Notes: generated by a model not told the origin, from the letters alone. A stretch of 64,000 nt of DNA from Pseudomonas sp. AB6 (GCF_034314105.1 NZ_JAVIWJ010000001.1:436501-500500); one strand, 5' to 3'; numbered from the stretch's first letter, positions 33,467 to 43,737 are shown. Translations and numbers: made by a program.

Positions 33467-36046
33467 TTAGATACGAGTTTGTAAGGAATACAACAACTCT
33501 AGCGCCTGGCGGGGTGTCAGATCATCGATTTTGGTTTTCGAGAGTTCTTCCAAGACAGGGTGCGGCAGACTGGCGAACATATCGCTTTGCTGTGGGATCG
33601 GCGGTTTTCCAGGTGCTGCCCGCGGGGCCTCATGGGGCAGACTGGTCGTTTCCAATCGCAGCAAGTGCTCCTTGGCGCGCATGATAACCTTCGCCGGAAC
33701 CCCGGCCAGCTGGGCTACGGCCAAGCCATAGCTCTGACTGGCGGGGCCAGGCAATACCCGGTGCAAGAAAACAATGCGTTCGTTGTGCTCCGTTGCATTG
33801 AGGTGCACGTTGGTAACGAGCGGTTCGCTTTCCGGCAGTACTGTAAGCTCAAAATAGTGGGTAGCGAACAATGTGTAAGCACGCAGTTGTGCGAGACATT
33901 CTGCCGCAGCCCACGCCAACGAAAGACCGTCGAAAGTGCTGGTGCCGCGGCCGACTTCGTCCATCAGCACCAAACTGCGGTCTGTGGCGTTATGCAAGAT
34001 ATTCGCGGTTTCGCTCATTTCCACCATGAAGGTCGAGCGTCCGCCAGCGAGATCATCGCTGGAACCGATTCGGGTAAAAATTCGATCGACCAGGGACAAC
34101 TCGCAATGGGCGGCCGGTACGAAGCTGCCGATGTGAGCTAACAACACAATCAGCGCTGTCTGGCGCATGTAGGTCGACTTACCGCCCATGTTGGGGCCGG
34201 TGATTACCAACATTCGAGTGTTGTCGTCGAGCGCAAGGTCGTTGGCGACGAAAGGGGTCGTCAGGACTTGCTCGACCACCGGATGCCGACCCTGCTCAAT
34301 GCGCATGCACGGCTCATCAACAAAGCGCGGGCAATTCAAGTCCAGATGAAGCGCACGTTCGGCCAGGTTGTTGAGCACATCCAGCTCTGCCAAGGCCGCT
34401 GCGGTGTCCTGTAACGGCGCCAAATGGCCAATCAGGTCTTCGAGCAGCGCTTCGTAAAGCATTTTCTCTCGGGCCAGCGCACGGCTCTTGGCCGACAGTG
34501 CTTTGTCCTCGAACGCCTTTAATTCCGGAGTAATGAAGCGCTCCGCCCCCTTGAGGGTCTGACGGCGAATATAGTCAGCTGGTGCCTGCTCGGCTTGCTT
34601 GCTCGGAAGCTCGATGAAATAACCATGAATCCGGTTGTAGCCGACTTTCAAATTGGCCAAGCCCGTGCGGGCCTTTTCGCGGGTCTCCAGATCGATCAAA
34701 AACTGCCCGGCGTTTTCGCTGAGGGATTGCAGATCGTCCAACTCAGCGTCGTAACCGGTTTTCAGCACACCGCCGTCACGGATCACGGCGGGTGGATTAT
34801 CAATCACCGCGCGCTGTAACAGGTCCGCCAACTCAGGGTAGGTGCTGGTGGTTTTCGCCAGTTGCTGGATATGAGGCGCTTCCAGTTCCACCATCGCGAT
34901 TTGCAATTCGGGGAGTGCGGTAAGAGCATCACGCAAACGTGCCAAGTCACGCGGACGTGCGTTGCGCAGGCCAATGCGCGCGAGAATTCGTTCGATGTCG
35001 CCAATTTCTTTTAATTGCGGCTGCAGGTGTTCGAAGCGATAACGTTCGAGCAAGCAGGCAATCGAGCTTTGTCGAGCTTTCAATACCGCCAGATCCCGCA
35101 AAGGCCTATTCAACCAGCGCGTGAGTAAACGGCTGCCCATAGCGGTTTGGCAGCGGTCTACGACAGATTGCAACGTGTTGTCGCGGCCGCCAGCCAAGTT
35201 GGTATCCAGTTCAAGGTTGCGCCGTGTAGCGCCATCAAGCACCACGGTATCGTCCAAGCGCTCATGACGCAGGCTTCGCAAGTGCGGCAAGGCGGTGCGT
35301 TGGGTTTCTTTGGCATAACCAAGCAGGCAGCCGGCGGCACCTATGGCCAACGTCAGGTTCTCGCAGCCGAAGCCTTTCAAGTCTTGTGTAGAAAATTGTT
35401 GGCACAGGGCTTTTAACGCAGAGTCGCGTTCGAAGTCCCACGGCGCGCGACGCCGTGTGCCGCGACGCTTTTCTGCTGGCAAGCCTTGTGGCCAGTCGTC
35501 AGGGATCATCAGTTCAACCGGATTGACCCGTTCTAACTCAGCCAGCAGATTTTCCCAGCCCTTGATTTCAAGGACGCTGAAATTACCGCTGGTGATGTCC
35601 AGAACTGCCAAGCCAAACAAGCGTTCATCGCCTAACACGGCGGCAATCAAGTTGTCGCGACGCTCGTCGAGCAATGCTTCATCGCTGACCGTGCCGGGGG
35701 TAATGATCCGCACGACTTGACGGTCCACCGGGCCTTTGTTGGTGGCGGGATCGCCGATCTGCTCACAGATCACCACCGATTCCCCGAGCTTCACCAGCTT
35801 GGCGAGATACCCTTCAGCCGCGTGATAGGGAATCCCACACATAGGAATCGCCTGTCCTGCGGACTGACCTCGGGCCGTCAGGGTGATATCCAGCAGCTTC
35901 GAGGCCTTCTTCGCGTCCTCGTAGAATATTTCGTAGAAGTCGCCCATGCGATAGAACATCAACTGGTCCGGGTGCTGATTTTTCAGCCGCCAATACTGCT
36001 GCATCATCGGGGTGTGCGAGGAAAGGTCGGTAATTGCTTTATTCAT
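33467..36046 (-). CDS. mutS: DNA mismatch repair protein MutS
   Basis: Recognises mismatches and starts methyl-independent (in Pseudomonas) mismatch repair with MutL. 859 residues. N-terminal mismatch-binding domain with the Phe-x-Glu motif in [16 protein letters not shown] (about residues 30-45), then connector, lever and clamp domains. The C-terminal ATPase has Walker [16 protein letters not shown], Walker [17 protein letters not shown] and [11 protein letters not shown]. The C-terminal end ([14 protein letters not shown]) is the tetramerisation region. No disruption, so no sign of a mutator state. Confidence 0.98.
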   Translation of the reverse strand: MNKAITDLSSHTPMMQQYWRLKNQHPDQLMFYRMGDFYEIFYEDAKKASKLLDITLTARGQSAGQAIPMCGIPYHAAEGYLAKLVKLGESVVICEQIGDPATNKGPVDRQVVRIITPGTVSDEALLDERRDNLIAAVLGDERLFGLAVLDITSGNFSVLEIKGWENLLAELERVNPVELMIPDDWPQGLPAEKRRGTRRRAPWDFERDSALKALCQQFSTQDLKGFGCENLTLAIGAAGCLLGYAKETQRTALPHLRSLRHERLDDTVVLDGATRRNLELDTNLAGGRDNTLQSVVDRCQTAMGSRLLTRWLNRPLRDLAVLKARQSSIACLLERYRFEHLQPQLKEIGDIERILARIGLRNARPRDLARLRDALTALPELQIAMVELEAPHIQQLAKTTSTYPELADLLQRAVIDNPPAVIRDGGVLKTGYDAELDDLQSLSENAGQFLIDLETREKARTGLANLKVGYNRIHGYFIELPSKQAEQAPADYIRRQTLKGAERFITPELKAFEDKALSAKSRALAREKMLYEALLEDLIGHLAPLQDTAAALAELDVLNNLAERALHLDLNCPRFVDEPCMRIEQGRHPVVEQVLTTPFVANDLALDDNTRMLVITGPNMGGKSTYMRQTALIVLLAHIGSFVPAAHCELSLVDRIFTRIGSSDDLAGGRSTFMVEMSETANILHNATDRSLVLMDEVGRGTSTFDGLSLAWAAAECLAQLRAYTLFATHYFELTVLPESEPLVTNVHLNATEHNERIVFLHRVLPGPASQSYGLAVAQLAGVPAKVIMRAKEHLLRLETTSLPHEAPRAAPGKPPIPQQSDMFASLPHPVLEELSKTKIDDLTPRQALELLYSLQTRI

Positions 36047-36292
36047 CGGGTTTTAGGCGAATTCGTTAAAAAGTGTGAGGCAAGGAAAGGCACGTGCGAA
36101 CGTTCATCGGCGTGATGAGATCCTACTGCCCGGCTGCTTGCTGCGATGGGCGCAAGATTACCACGCAGCATCTTGTGTTGCAGAGTCTGGCGGGGAAAAG
36201 CGCGGTTACGACTTCACCTTGGGCGGCTAGGCGGATAGAGCTACGCTGGCAGTGCGGTATCTCCTTTAAACACGATGAACAGGACGTTCAAT

Positions 36293-36427
36293 ATGAAAAA
36301 TAAACGAGGACGGGATTCCGGTAGTGGCCGCTTTATTCCAGTAGACGAGGCAAAGAAAAGACCGAGAGAGACAACGGTCGAAACCATTAGACGGCCGGTC
36401 AAAAAAGAAACCTGTCCAGTGAGCTAA
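36293..36427 (+). CDS. Hypothetical 44-residue basic protein between mutS and cinA
   Basis: ATG at 36293, nine bases after AGGA, opens 44 codons (MKNKRGRDSGSGRFIPVDEAKK...PVS). The peptide is very basic and hydrophilic, rich in Lys, Arg and Thr, with no membrane segment; I do not recognise it. It is divergent from mutS and upstream of cinA, at a site where fluorescens-group strains often carry tailocins or prophages. It may be a real small protein, a relic, or chance. The 36047-36292 stretch before it holds nothing recognisable. Confidence 0.4.
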   Translation: MKNKRGRDSGSGRFIPVDEAKKRPRETTVETIRRPVKKETCPVS

Positions 36428-36435
36428 ATTCTTGT

Positions 36436-36481
36436 TGCAAGGTTCGCAGTGCTTTCCGAAAACAGCGTTGCGACCCTTGCA
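36436..36481. repeat. Long inverted repeat upstream of cinA
   Basis: TGCAAGGTTCGCA (36436-36448) and TGCGACCCTTGCA (36469-36481) pair with a single mismatch around a 20-nt loop. It starts 8 bases after the stop of the 44-codon ORF and ends 69 bases before cinA. No T tract follows. It may be a protein-binding site, an RNA structure, or a relic of an attachment site. Confidence 0.55.
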
Positions 36482-36550
36482 CCTAAAAGATGCTCGTGTA
36501 CGGTATCTGCCCTGACGTGCTGTCTGATGCAAGACCTGTGGGAGAACGCC

Positions 36551-37033
36551 GTGGATGAAATTACTCAACTTGCCGCCGAACTTGGTAATCGCCTGCAATC
36601 GCTCAAGGCTCAAGTGACCACTGCCGAGTCGTGTACCGGTGGAGGGATTGCCGAGGCCATTACTCGCATACCGGGCAGTTCAGCTTGGTTTGAAGCGGGT
36701 TATGTCACCTATTCCAATGCCCAGAAAATCCGCCAGCTGAATGTGCCGACTGAACTGTTTTCCTCGGTAGGGGCTGTCAGTCGCGAGGTGGTCGAGGCCA
36801 TGGTTTCGGGGGCGCAGGCTAAAAGTCAGGCATATTTTGCGGTCGCTGTCAGCGGAGTTGCCGGTCCTGATGGCGGGTCGGACGACAAACCGGTGGGCAC
36901 CGTATGGCTTGCTTGGGGTGAAGGAACACAGGTTGTTTCTGAGCGTCGCCAATTCGAAGGTGACCGCTACGAGGTTCGCCGACAAACGGTTAAGGCCGCG
37001 CTAGAAGGGCTGATCCGACGTACTGCCAGATAA
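36551..37033 (+). CDS. cinA: Nicotinamide-nucleotide amidohydrolase, CinA C-terminal domain (PncC type)
   Basis: Deamidates nicotinamide mononucleotide to nicotinate mononucleotide in NAD recycling. GTG at 36551 follows GGGAGA and gives 160 residues; a longer frame is open upstream without family similarity. Motifs: TTAESCTGGGIAEAITRIPGSS, FEAGYVTYSNAQK, and AVSGVAGPDGGSDDKPVGTVW. This is the single-domain form usual in Pseudomonas, without the N-terminal molybdopterin-like domain of full CinA. It is followed by recA, as in many bacteria. Confidence 0.93.
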   Translation: MDEITQLAAELGNRLQSLKAQVTTAESCTGGGIAEAITRIPGSSAWFEAGYVTYSNAQKIRQLNVPTELFSSVGAVSREVVEAMVSGAQAKSQAYFAVAVSGVAGPDGGSDDKPVGTVWLAWGEGTQVVSERRQFEGDRYEVRRQTVKAALEGLIRRTAR

Positions 37034-37078
37034 ATACCAAAACGGGGGTAGGCGAGCGCTCAACCCTGTGGAATAATA

Positions 37079-37094
37079 CTGGCTACTTATACAG
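37079..37094 (+). promoter_or_regulatory. LexA (SOS) box upstream of recA
   Basis: CTG-N10-CAG with an AT-rich centre (GCTACTTATA), flanked by TA and TT, 41 bases before the recA ATG. It matches the gammaproteobacterial LexA operator and predicts SOS control of recA and probably recX. Confidence 0.85.
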
Positions 37095-37135
37095 TTATTG
37101 TGGCCGCGAGGCCTTATTGATACGAGAGGACTTCA

Positions 37136-38194
37136 ATGGACGAGAACAAGAAGAAAGCCTTGGCTGCGGCCTTGGGTCAGATCGAGCGTCAATTCGGCAA
37201 AGGTGCCGTAATGCGCATGGGCGACCATGACCGCCAGGCGATTCCTGCTATCTCCACCGGTTCTCTGGGTCTTGATATCGCACTGGGCATTGGTGGCCTG
37301 CCAAAAGGTCGGATCGTTGAAATCTACGGTCCAGAGTCTTCGGGTAAAACCACGCTGACGCTTTCGGTTATTGCTCAGGCTCAGAAAATGGGCGCTACCT
37401 GTGCATTCGTCGATGCCGAACACGCGCTGGACCCTGAATACGCTGGCAAATTGGGCGTCAATGTTGACGACCTGCTGGTTTCGCAACCGGATACTGGTGA
37501 GCAAGCGCTGGAAATCACCGACATGTTGGTGCGTTCCAACGCCATTGACGTCATCGTGATCGACTCCGTGGCCGCACTGGTGCCTAAAGCCGAAATCGAA
37601 GGCGAAATGGGTGATATGCACGTTGGTCTACAGGCACGCTTGATGTCTCAGGCGCTGCGAAAAATCACCGGCAACATCAAAAACGCAAACTGTCTGGTTA
37701 TTTTCATCAACCAGATTCGGATGAAAATCGGGGTCATGTTTGGCAGTCCGGAAACCACTACCGGCGGTAACGCACTGAAGTTCTACGCTTCTGTCCGTCT
37801 GGATATCCGCCGTACTGGCGCGGTAAAAGAAGGCGATGAAGTCGTCGGCAGTGAAACCCGCGTCAAGGTCGTGAAAAACAAGGTGGCTCCACCGTTCCGT
37901 CAGGCAGAGTTCCAGATTCTCTACGGTAAGGGTATTTACCTTAACGGCGAAATCATTGATTTGGCGGTGCTTCACGGTTTCGTCGAAAAATCCGGTGCCT
38001 GGTACAGCTATCAGGGCAGTAAGATCGGTCAGGGTAAGGCCAACTCGGCCAAGTTCTTGGCAGACAACCCGGAAGTAGGCGCAACGCTGGAGAAACTGAT
38101 CCGTGACAAGTTGCTGACACCGGGCGTTGACACAAAAGCAGTAAGCTCCCGAGTGCCTGCTGACGATTTGGCTGAAGCTGACGTCGATATCTGA
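37136..38194 (+). CDS. recA: Recombinase RecA
   Basis: DNA strand-exchange ATPase and LexA co-protease. 352 residues. Walker [11 protein letters not shown] near residue 66, Walker [11 protein letters not shown], the L1 and L2 DNA-binding loops ([41 protein letters not shown]) and an acidic C-terminal tail ending [15 protein letters not shown] precedes the ATG. A LexA box lies upstream and recX follows after 12 bases. Confidence 0.99.
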   Translation: MDENKKKALAAALGQIERQFGKGAVMRMGDHDRQAIPAISTGSLGLDIALGIGGLPKGRIVEIYGPESSGKTTLTLSVIAQAQKMGATCAFVDAEHALDPEYAGKLGVNVDDLLVSQPDTGEQALEITDMLVRSNAIDVIVIDSVAALVPKAEIEGEMGDMHVGLQARLMSQALRKITGNIKNANCLVIFINQIRMKIGVMFGSPETTTGGNALKFYASVRLDIRRTGAVKEGDEVVGSETRVKVVKNKVAPPFRQAEFQILYGKGIYLNGEIIDLAVLHGFVEKSGAWYSYQGSKIGQGKANSAKFLADNPEVGATLEKLIRDKLLTPGVDTKAVSSRVPADDLAEADVDI

Positions 38195-38206
38195 TCGATA
38201 ACGTCC

Positions 38207-38674
38207 ATGGCTGTAGTGCTTGATACGCCTCTCGCCATTCGGCGTACTGCAATGGACCTGCTCGCACGTCGCGAGCATGGCCGGGTCGAGCTGACGCGCA
38301 AGTTGCGTCAGCGAGGCGCACCTCTTGAATTAATCGACCCAGCCCTTGACCGTCTTACGGAAGAAGGATTGCTGTCCGAATCTCGCTATCTCGAAAGTTT
38401 CGTCTCCTACCGTGCTCGCTCGGGCTATGGTCCTTTGCGTATACGCGAAGAACTGGGCCAGCGCGGCTTGCAGCGCGCGGACATAGAACAAGCATTGAAA
38501 GAATGTGGTTTTGACTGGAAAGAAAAACTGCAAGAAACCTGGGAACGCAAGTTTTCCGGGCAAATGCCAAGAGACATGCGCGAGCGTGCTCAGCAAGGCC
38601 GCTTTCTAAGCTACCGAGGTTACCCGCTGGATTTGATCGGCCGCTTGTTGAGCGGCCGGCATGACGATGATTAA
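38207..38674 (+). CDS. recX: Regulatory protein RecX
   Basis: Binds RecA filaments and limits their extension. 155 residues of three-helix RecX repeats: [23 protein letters not shown], then [41 protein letters not shown] and a final [14 protein letters not shown]. Downstream of recA in the same orientation; convergent with the next gene (12 bases between stops). Confidence 0.95.
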   Translation: MAVVLDTPLAIRRTAMDLLARREHGRVELTRKLRQRGAPLELIDPALDRLTEEGLLSESRYLESFVSYRARSGYGPLRIREELGQRGLQRADIEQALKECGFDWKEKLQETWERKFSGQMPRDMRERAQQGRFLSYRGYPLDLIGRLLSGRHDDD

Positions 38675-38686
38675 GCGGTAGGCAGG

Positions 38687-39805
38687 CTACGTGACCTTCA
38701 GAGGCTTGCGTGCCTGAGTTTGCTTTTGCGAGGGGGCAAGTGCCCAGTTTTCAGGCAGATTGATGTAATCGACCAACTCTCGCAGGTGTCCGTTGTTTCG
38801 TCCGGTGAAGGAAAACGCCAGGCGGGCAAGGTGGCTGAACTGTGCTTCGTCGTGCTCTTCCCCAAGATACGCATGCTGGTGGAAATTCTCACTCAGGCAC
38901 AAGTCAGCATACGTTGCTTGTATGTGGTCAATGGCTTGTTCGTTGAGTGGGTGATGCATGCGGATGACGAACTTGTTTTTCAGCCAGCGGCTGGAGTGGA
39001 AATTGTTGTAGAAGCCATTGATCTCTTCTACCGCTTCTTCTGCGCTGTAAACCAGTCGCAGCAATTTCATGTCACTCGGCAAGATATAGCGGTTGGCTTC
39101 CAGTTGGTTTTTGATGAAGTTAAGCGCTTCCTGCCAGAAGCTACCCCCCGGCGTGTCGAGTAGCACGATGGGAACCAAAGGGCTCTTGCCGGTCTGGATC
39201 AACGTCAAAACTTCTAGGGCTTCATCCAGTGTGCCAAAGCCGCCCGGGCACAATACTAGCGCGTCGGCCTCTTTGACGAAAAACAGTTTACGGGTGAAGA
39301 AAAAGTGGAACGGCAACAAGTTCTCAGTGCCGTCCACGGTCGGGTTGGCGTGTTGTTCGAAAGGTAGGGTGATATTGAACCCCAAGCTGTATTCCAGACC
39401 TGCGCCTTCGTGGGCTGCCGCCATGATGCCGCCGCCAGCACCGGTAATGACCATCAACTCCGAACGGGCCAACAGGGCGCCGAGCTTCCGCGCCAGCGCA
39501 TAAAGTGGATGTTCCACAGGCGTGCGCGCTGAGCCGAAGACCGTTACTTTGCGGCGTCCTTTAAATTGCTCTAATACCCGGAAGGCATTTTCCAGTTCGC
39601 GTATTGCTTGCAGCGTAATCTTGGCATTCCAGCGATTGCGATCGTCTTGGGCCATGCGCAGGACTGTCAATATCATGTCGCGATAAAGCGGAAGATTTGG
39701 GCTATTGGGAGCAACCATACGGATTTGATCTTCCACCGTGCTGACGAGGTCAACACCGTCGCTCTGAAAATGTCGCGACAAAAGATCATTCGGTTCATAG
39801 GGCAT
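38687..39805 (-). CDS. LOG-family protein (TIGR00730-like), putative nucleotide 5'-monophosphate nucleosidase
   Basis: 372 residues. The Rossmann-like LOG core lies at about 85-260 and shows the two signature motifs: GAGGGIMAAAHEGA and PGGFGTLDEALEVLT. Proteins of this family hydrolyse nucleoside or cytokinin monophosphates to the base and ribose 5-phosphate, and were long misnamed lysine decarboxylases. This one has an extra N-terminal helical region of about 80 residues and a C-terminal extension of about 110, so it is larger than plant LOG and closer to PpnN-like proteins. Substrate not known. Confidence 0.85.
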   Translation of the reverse strand: MPYEPNDLLSRHFQSDGVDLVSTVEDQIRMVAPNSPNLPLYRDMILTVLRMAQDDRNRWNAKITLQAIRELENAFRVLEQFKGRRKVTVFGSARTPVEHPLYALARKLGALLARSELMVITGAGGGIMAAAHEGAGLEYSLGFNITLPFEQHANPTVDGTENLLPFHFFFTRKLFFVKEADALVLCPGGFGTLDEALEVLTLIQTGKSPLVPIVLLDTPGGSFWQEALNFIKNQLEANRYILPSDMKLLRLVYSAEEAVEEINGFYNNFHSSRWLKNKFVIRMHHPLNEQAIDHIQATYADLCLSENFHQHAYLGEEHDEAQFSHLARLAFSFTGRNNGHLRELVDYINLPENWALAPSQKQTQARKPLKVT

Positions 39806-40010
39806 TCAAGGTTCTCCTTGGCGGAACCATTAGGTGTCGACCACATGTTGATTGATCTTGTGCTTACATCGACAACACTGGCAACGAGTGATTACGGCAA
39901 TATGCCTATTGATTGCGGGGTGGGGAAATAGCAGGTCAATGAAATGCGTGTCGACGATAATGTCTCCACGCATACACGATTAGAGATAATGCTCGAAGGT
40001 TTAAATATGA

Positions 40011-40421
40011 CTATTTCTTCATCTTGCAATCAGCCGCCTTGAATACATGGGTCGCGACTGCACGGTTGGTTTTGTATTCAGTGAACTCATATTTAAGCAG
40101 TGCACCTTTGGCCATGAGTTGGCGAAAACCTTCATTGTTGCAAACACTGGAGCCCAGTTGATTGCGAACGACATCAGGGTTTGCGCGCATCTCTACGGCG
40201 TGACTTTCGAGTACGCTCAGGTGGTCGATGAGTTCTCTTCCTTCGACGGTATAACCCTGATCAAGGATATTTTCGTTTATCGCCCGAGGCGTACCGACGC
40301 TGCTCTGCGCCGCTACTTTTTCCAGCATCTTGCTCAGTTCGTAATCCTGTTTTGAGGCCGCTTGGGCGCCAAAGGGTACGATTAGCAAAAGTGTGAGGGT
40401 GGGGACGATGAGGCGAAGCAT
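40011..40421 (-). CDS. Small secreted protein, PA3611-like quorum-sensing-regulated family
   Basis: 136 residues from the start at 40421 (MLRLIVPTLTLLLIV...), which follows GGAGAG; the frame is open 24 codons further upstream without a signal peptide. A Sec signal peptide is clear, with cleavage after GAQA. The mature part has two Cys (VCNNEG and ADCKMKK) that could form a disulphide. I recall similarity to the PA3611 protein of P. aeruginosa, annotated as a quorum-sensing-regulated virulence factor of unknown function; this is from memory. The 205-base spacer to the next gene has only an ATGCGTG / CACGCAT repeat (39944-39973). Confidence 0.65.
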   Translation of the reverse strand: MLRLIVPTLTLLLIVPFGAQAASKQDYELSKMLEKVAAQSSVGTPRAINENILDQGYTVEGRELIDHLSVLESHAVEMRANPDVVRNQLGSSVCNNEGFRQLMAKGALLKYEFTEYKTNRAVATHVFKAADCKMKK

Positions 40422-40671
40422 TGAACTCTCCTGATTCAGTGACTGGCCCTTGGACCATTGACGAGAACGTGCGTTCACCGGACGCCTGATCATTACAACC
40501 CAATAAGGCGTATGTCAGGCGGTAATTGCGCGGCAGTATAAATGAATGACTGCGCAAACAAAGTGTCACCTCGCCGCGGGCGCCGCATGTGGCTCTGATA
40601 AACTCTACCGACTTTTTTATTCAACGAGTTTCTGTTATGTCAATGTTCTCTATTTGGCGACGTAAATACCG

Positions 40672-41382
40672 ATGAGTCATGCCGTTTCCCGCCTTCGTGC
40701 CCAACGCTTGGCCCGCGCCGTCAAACCCTTTGTAGCCAGGGGGTCTAGAGCGCCACGTTGCCCTGGATGCCGGGTAATCCCCAGCTACTGCCTATGCGCT
40801 TGGCGCCCGACGGCGGCAGCAAAATCAGCTATGTGCCTGCTAATGTACGACGTCGAGCCTTTAAAGCCGACCAACACAGGCTGGTTGATCGCTGATGTTA
40901 TTGAGGAAACACATGCATTTGGCTGGTCGCGGACAGAGGTTGATGCCGAGTTGCCAGCGCTACTCAGCGATCCGCAATGGCAGCCCTACATCGTTTTTCC
41001 CGGCGAATTCGTTGCCCCGGAGCGGGTGGTGACGCAGGTGAAGCTTGAAAAAGGCAAGCGTCCTCTGTTCATCTTGCTGGATGCTACTTGGAGTGAAGCA
41101 CGCAAAATGTTTCGCAAAAGCCCGTATCTGGATCATTTACCGGTGCTTAGCCTGGAGCCGGAACAGATCTCTCGCTATCGGCTGCGTCGTTCCCGCCGTG
41201 ATGACCACTTCTGCACCGCTGAAGTGGCGGCGCTATGTCTGGAACTGGCAGGTGACCAAGCGGCTGGCGGTGTGTTGGATGCCTATCTTGATGTTTTTAG
41301 CGCCCATTATATGGGGGCCAAACATCTACTCCCGGTTGATCTGGAGGACGGGCCGCATACTTATCTGAAAGCTTTTCTGTAA
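40672..41382 (+). CDS. tapT: DTW-domain protein, tRNA-uridine aminocarboxypropyltransferase (TapT/YfiP-like)
   Basis: Family that transfers the aminocarboxypropyl group of SAM to uridine 47 of tRNA (acp3U). 236 residues. Zinc-type Cys residues are in RCPGCRVIPSYCLC near the N-terminus; the D-x-T-W motif is LLDATWSEARKMF, and CTAEVAALCLEL supplies the other conserved motif. A 12-codon ORF (40637-40675, MSMFSIWRRKYR) ends overlapping the ATG and might couple translation. The two minus-strand neighbours are not related in function. Confidence 0.85.
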   Translation: MSHAVSRLRAQRLARAVKPFVARGSRAPRCPGCRVIPSYCLCAWRPTAAAKSAMCLLMYDVEPLKPTNTGWLIADVIEETHAFGWSRTEVDAELPALLSDPQWQPYIVFPGEFVAPERVVTQVKLEKGKRPLFILLDATWSEARKMFRKSPYLDHLPVLSLEPEQISRYRLRRSRRDDHFCTAEVAALCLELAGDQAAGGVLDAYLDVFSAHYMGAKHLLPVDLEDGPHTYLKAFL

Positions 41383-41468
41383 GCGATGCCAGCAGGCCGT
41401 AGCCAACGTATTGACGAAGAACTCACTGCGGTGTCTCAGGCTTGCCGGCGCCCGAACAAGCTTGCCCC

Positions 41469-42407
41469 TTAATTTTTTCTCTCACGCGCCATTGCAGGGT
41501 GCAGCATTTTCACGGATGGCTCAGGTTTTTTGGGCCATAACTGCGCCAGTATCATTCCCGTTAACATTAATGCGCAGCCCAGATAACCTTTCAGATGCAA
41601 CGATTCGTTTAGCATCAGTGCACCGGCAATCGCGGCAAAAACTGCTTCCAGAGAAAGAATGATCGCCGCGTGAGACGCTATAGCGTTTTTTTGCGCAATC
41701 ACTTGAAGGGTATAACCGACTCCTACAGCGACCACTCCGCCGTAAAGTAACGCGGGGCCAGCTGCGATGATGGATTGCATATGGATGTCTTCAAAAAATA
41801 GGGCAATGATCAAACTAACGACGGAGCAGGTGACGAACTGCAGGAACGCCAAGCGGATAGGGTCGTGGCGACTGGCGAATAGGCTGACCAGGATCACGTG
41901 CCCGCCCCACACAAATGCCCCGATCAATTGCAGCCAATCACCGGTCGCGACATGGAAATTGTCCCCGACACTGAGCAGAAACATGCCCGCTACGGCCATC
42001 CCTGCCCCCAACCAAGTGCCCATTCCAGTCTTGTGTCCCATCAGTAATCCCAGAAGCGGAACTACAATGACGTAAAGACCGGTAATGAATCCCGCATTGG
42101 TTACGCTGGTAAACAGCAGCCCAACTTGCTGCAGATTGATGCCAGCCGCCAACGCAAGGCCCATTACCAGTCCGCCGAGTAACAAATTACGCGTCATAAA
42201 GGGTTCTGGCTTGGCCGCCTTGGCACTTGAGGGCCGACGCAGGATGAGCGGCAACAAACACAATGACCCCAAGGCAAAGCGCAAGCCGGTAAAAAGATAG
42301 GGGCCGATATGGGCCATACCTGAGGTTTGAGCGACAAAACCCGATCCCCAAATCATCGCGGTAAGGAGCATTAGAAGGTCGGCACGCAGGGCTTGTTTTT
42401 GCATCAT
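41469..42407 (-). CDS. DMT-superfamily transporter (EamA domains)
   Basis: 312 residues from the Met at 42407 (MMQKQALRADLLML); the frame is open further upstream but those residues are hydrophilic and atypical. Ten predicted membrane segments in two EamA repeats: the first begins LLMLLTAMIWGSGFVAQ and the second follows around residue 155 (LQLIGAFVWGGHVILVS). Such proteins export metabolites or amino acids; the substrate cannot be read. It is divergent from erdR with a 220-base spacer that holds no other gene. Confidence 0.85.
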   Translation of the reverse strand: MMQKQALRADLLMLLTAMIWGSGFVAQTSGMAHIGPYLFTGLRFALGSLCLLPLILRRPSSAKAAKPEPFMTRNLLLGGLVMGLALAAGINLQQVGLLFTSVTNAGFITGLYVIVVPLLGLLMGHKTGMGTWLGAGMAVAGMFLLSVGDNFHVATGDWLQLIGAFVWGGHVILVSLFASRHDPIRLAFLQFVTCSVVSLIIALFFEDIHMQSIIAAGPALLYGGVVAVGVGYTLQVIAQKNAIASHAAIILSLEAVFAAIAGALMLNESLHLKGYLGCALMLTGMILAQLWPKKPEPSVKMLHPAMARERKN

Positions 42408-42627
42408 AGTGCTCGGGTCAGGGGGTCGCAGACTGTGCCGGAAAGCGTTGAACTTGACCACCCCGACTTCGCTCGTCATCCTTGTCGCCGCAATGACGCT
42501 TGAACGCCGATTGTCTGGGCTTGGCGATAACCGTGCCAAGTCGGCGCTGTGAGTTTGCTGGCATCACTAGATGCCTTCGTGAGGACTGAATTCTTCAGCA
42601 CTCACCTAAAAACAGGATCATTTATAA

Positions 42628-43278
42628 ATGACATACGAAATCCTGATTGCCGATGACCATCCGTTGTTTCGCAGCGCACTGCGCCAGGCTGTGAGCCTGG
42701 GCCTTGGTCCGGATGTGAAGTTGGTCGAAGCGGAAAGCATTGCCGAACTTGAAGTCCATTTGGCGGACAAGCGTGATTGGGATCTGGTGCTGTTGGATTT
42801 GAACATGCCGGGTGCATACGGATTTTCTGGGCTGGTTCTGTTGCGTGGGCAGTACCCACAAATTCCGGTGGTGATGGTTTCGGCCCAAGAAGAGGCATCC
42901 ATCGTCGTACGTTCACGGGAGTTTGGCGCCAGCGGCTTTATCCCCAAATCCAGTTCTCTGGAAACGATTCAAGACGCGGTGCGCACGGTGCTCGCGGGTG
43001 ACGTTTGGTGGCCACCTCAGGTCAATGAAGCGATCAGCGTCTCACCCGAAGCCAAAGCAGCCAGCGCTGGGTTGGCCAGTCTGACTCCACAGCAATTTCG
43101 CGTGCTGACCATGGTCTGCGAAGGTCTGCTGAACAAGCAAATTGCTTACGAACTCAGCGTGTCGGAAGCAACGATTAAAGCGCATGTCACCGCAATTTTT
43201 CGAAAGCTCAACGTGCGAACGCGTACTCAGGCGGCGTTGTTGTTGCAGCAAATGGAGTCGATTCCGCTTATAAACTAA
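42628..43278 (+). CDS. erdR: LuxR-type response regulator ErdR
   Basis: 216 residues. REC domain (about 1-120) with phosphoacceptor Asp in LVLLDLNMPG and the acidic pair in ILIADDHPLFR. NarL/LuxR helix-turn-helix at the C-terminus (LTPQQFRVLTMVCEGLLNKQIAYELSVSEATIKAHVTAIFRKL). The order erdR-dgkA matches P. aeruginosa PA3604-PA3603, where ErdR controls ethanol oxidation and related metabolism; the same role is inferred here. No cognate kinase is adjacent. Confidence 0.85.
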   Translation: MTYEILIADDHPLFRSALRQAVSLGLGPDVKLVEAESIAELEVHLADKRDWDLVLLDLNMPGAYGFSGLVLLRGQYPQIPVVMVSAQEEASIVVRSREFGASGFIPKSSSLETIQDAVRTVLAGDVWWPPQVNEAISVSPEAKAASAGLASLTPQQFRVLTMVCEGLLNKQIAYELSVSEATIKAHVTAIFRKLNVRTRTQAALLLQQMESIPLIN

Positions 43279-43359
43279 TGGGTTATAAGATTAGTTATCC
43301 ACGCTTTTTTGACCTTTGTTAAATTAGCTTTCGCGTCTTTTTTCAAGCAGTAGTTATCT

Positions 43360-43725
43360 ATGTCGCCCTTCAAAGGTCAAACTGGTCTGAAACGAATTCT
43401 CAACGCCACGGGCTACTCATTCGATGGTTTGCAAGCAGCCTTCAAGGGTGAAGCTGCCTTTCGCCAGTTGGTACTGCTCAATGTCATTCTTATCCCGCTG
43501 TCGTTTGTATTTCACGTCAGCCGGGTCGAGCGGGCGGTGTTAATAGCGGTGTGCCTCTTGGCGCTAATCGTCGAGCTCCTCAACTCAGCCATTGAGGCAG
43601 CGATTGACCGTATTTCGTTGGACCTACATCCCTTGTCGAAAAACGCCAAAGACATGGGTAGCGCGGCGCAATTCGTTGCGCTGTGCATCATAGGTCTGGT
43701 GTGGGCGCTGATTCTGCTGGATTGA
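43360..43725 (+). CDS. dgkA: Diacylglycerol kinase (small, prokaryotic)
   Basis: Integral membrane kinase that recycles diacylglycerol to phosphatidic acid. 121 residues with three membrane segments. Conserved residues: KGEAAFRQLVLLN, and the signature VELLNSAIEAAIDRIS, followed by HPLSKNAKDMGSAAQF. It is not homologous to eukaryotic diacylglycerol kinases. Convergent with the next gene. Confidence 0.96.
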   Translation: MSPFKGQTGLKRILNATGYSFDGLQAAFKGEAAFRQLVLLNVILIPLSFVFHVSRVERAVLIAVCLLALIVELLNSAIEAAIDRISLDLHPLSKNAKDMGSAAQFVALCIIGLVWALILLD

Positions 43726-43737
43726 TGGCCTAAAAGC

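Noticed and set aside
33560..34141. 193-codon frame antisense to mutS
   Set aside because: Shadow ORF inside a conserved gene; the product has no family features.
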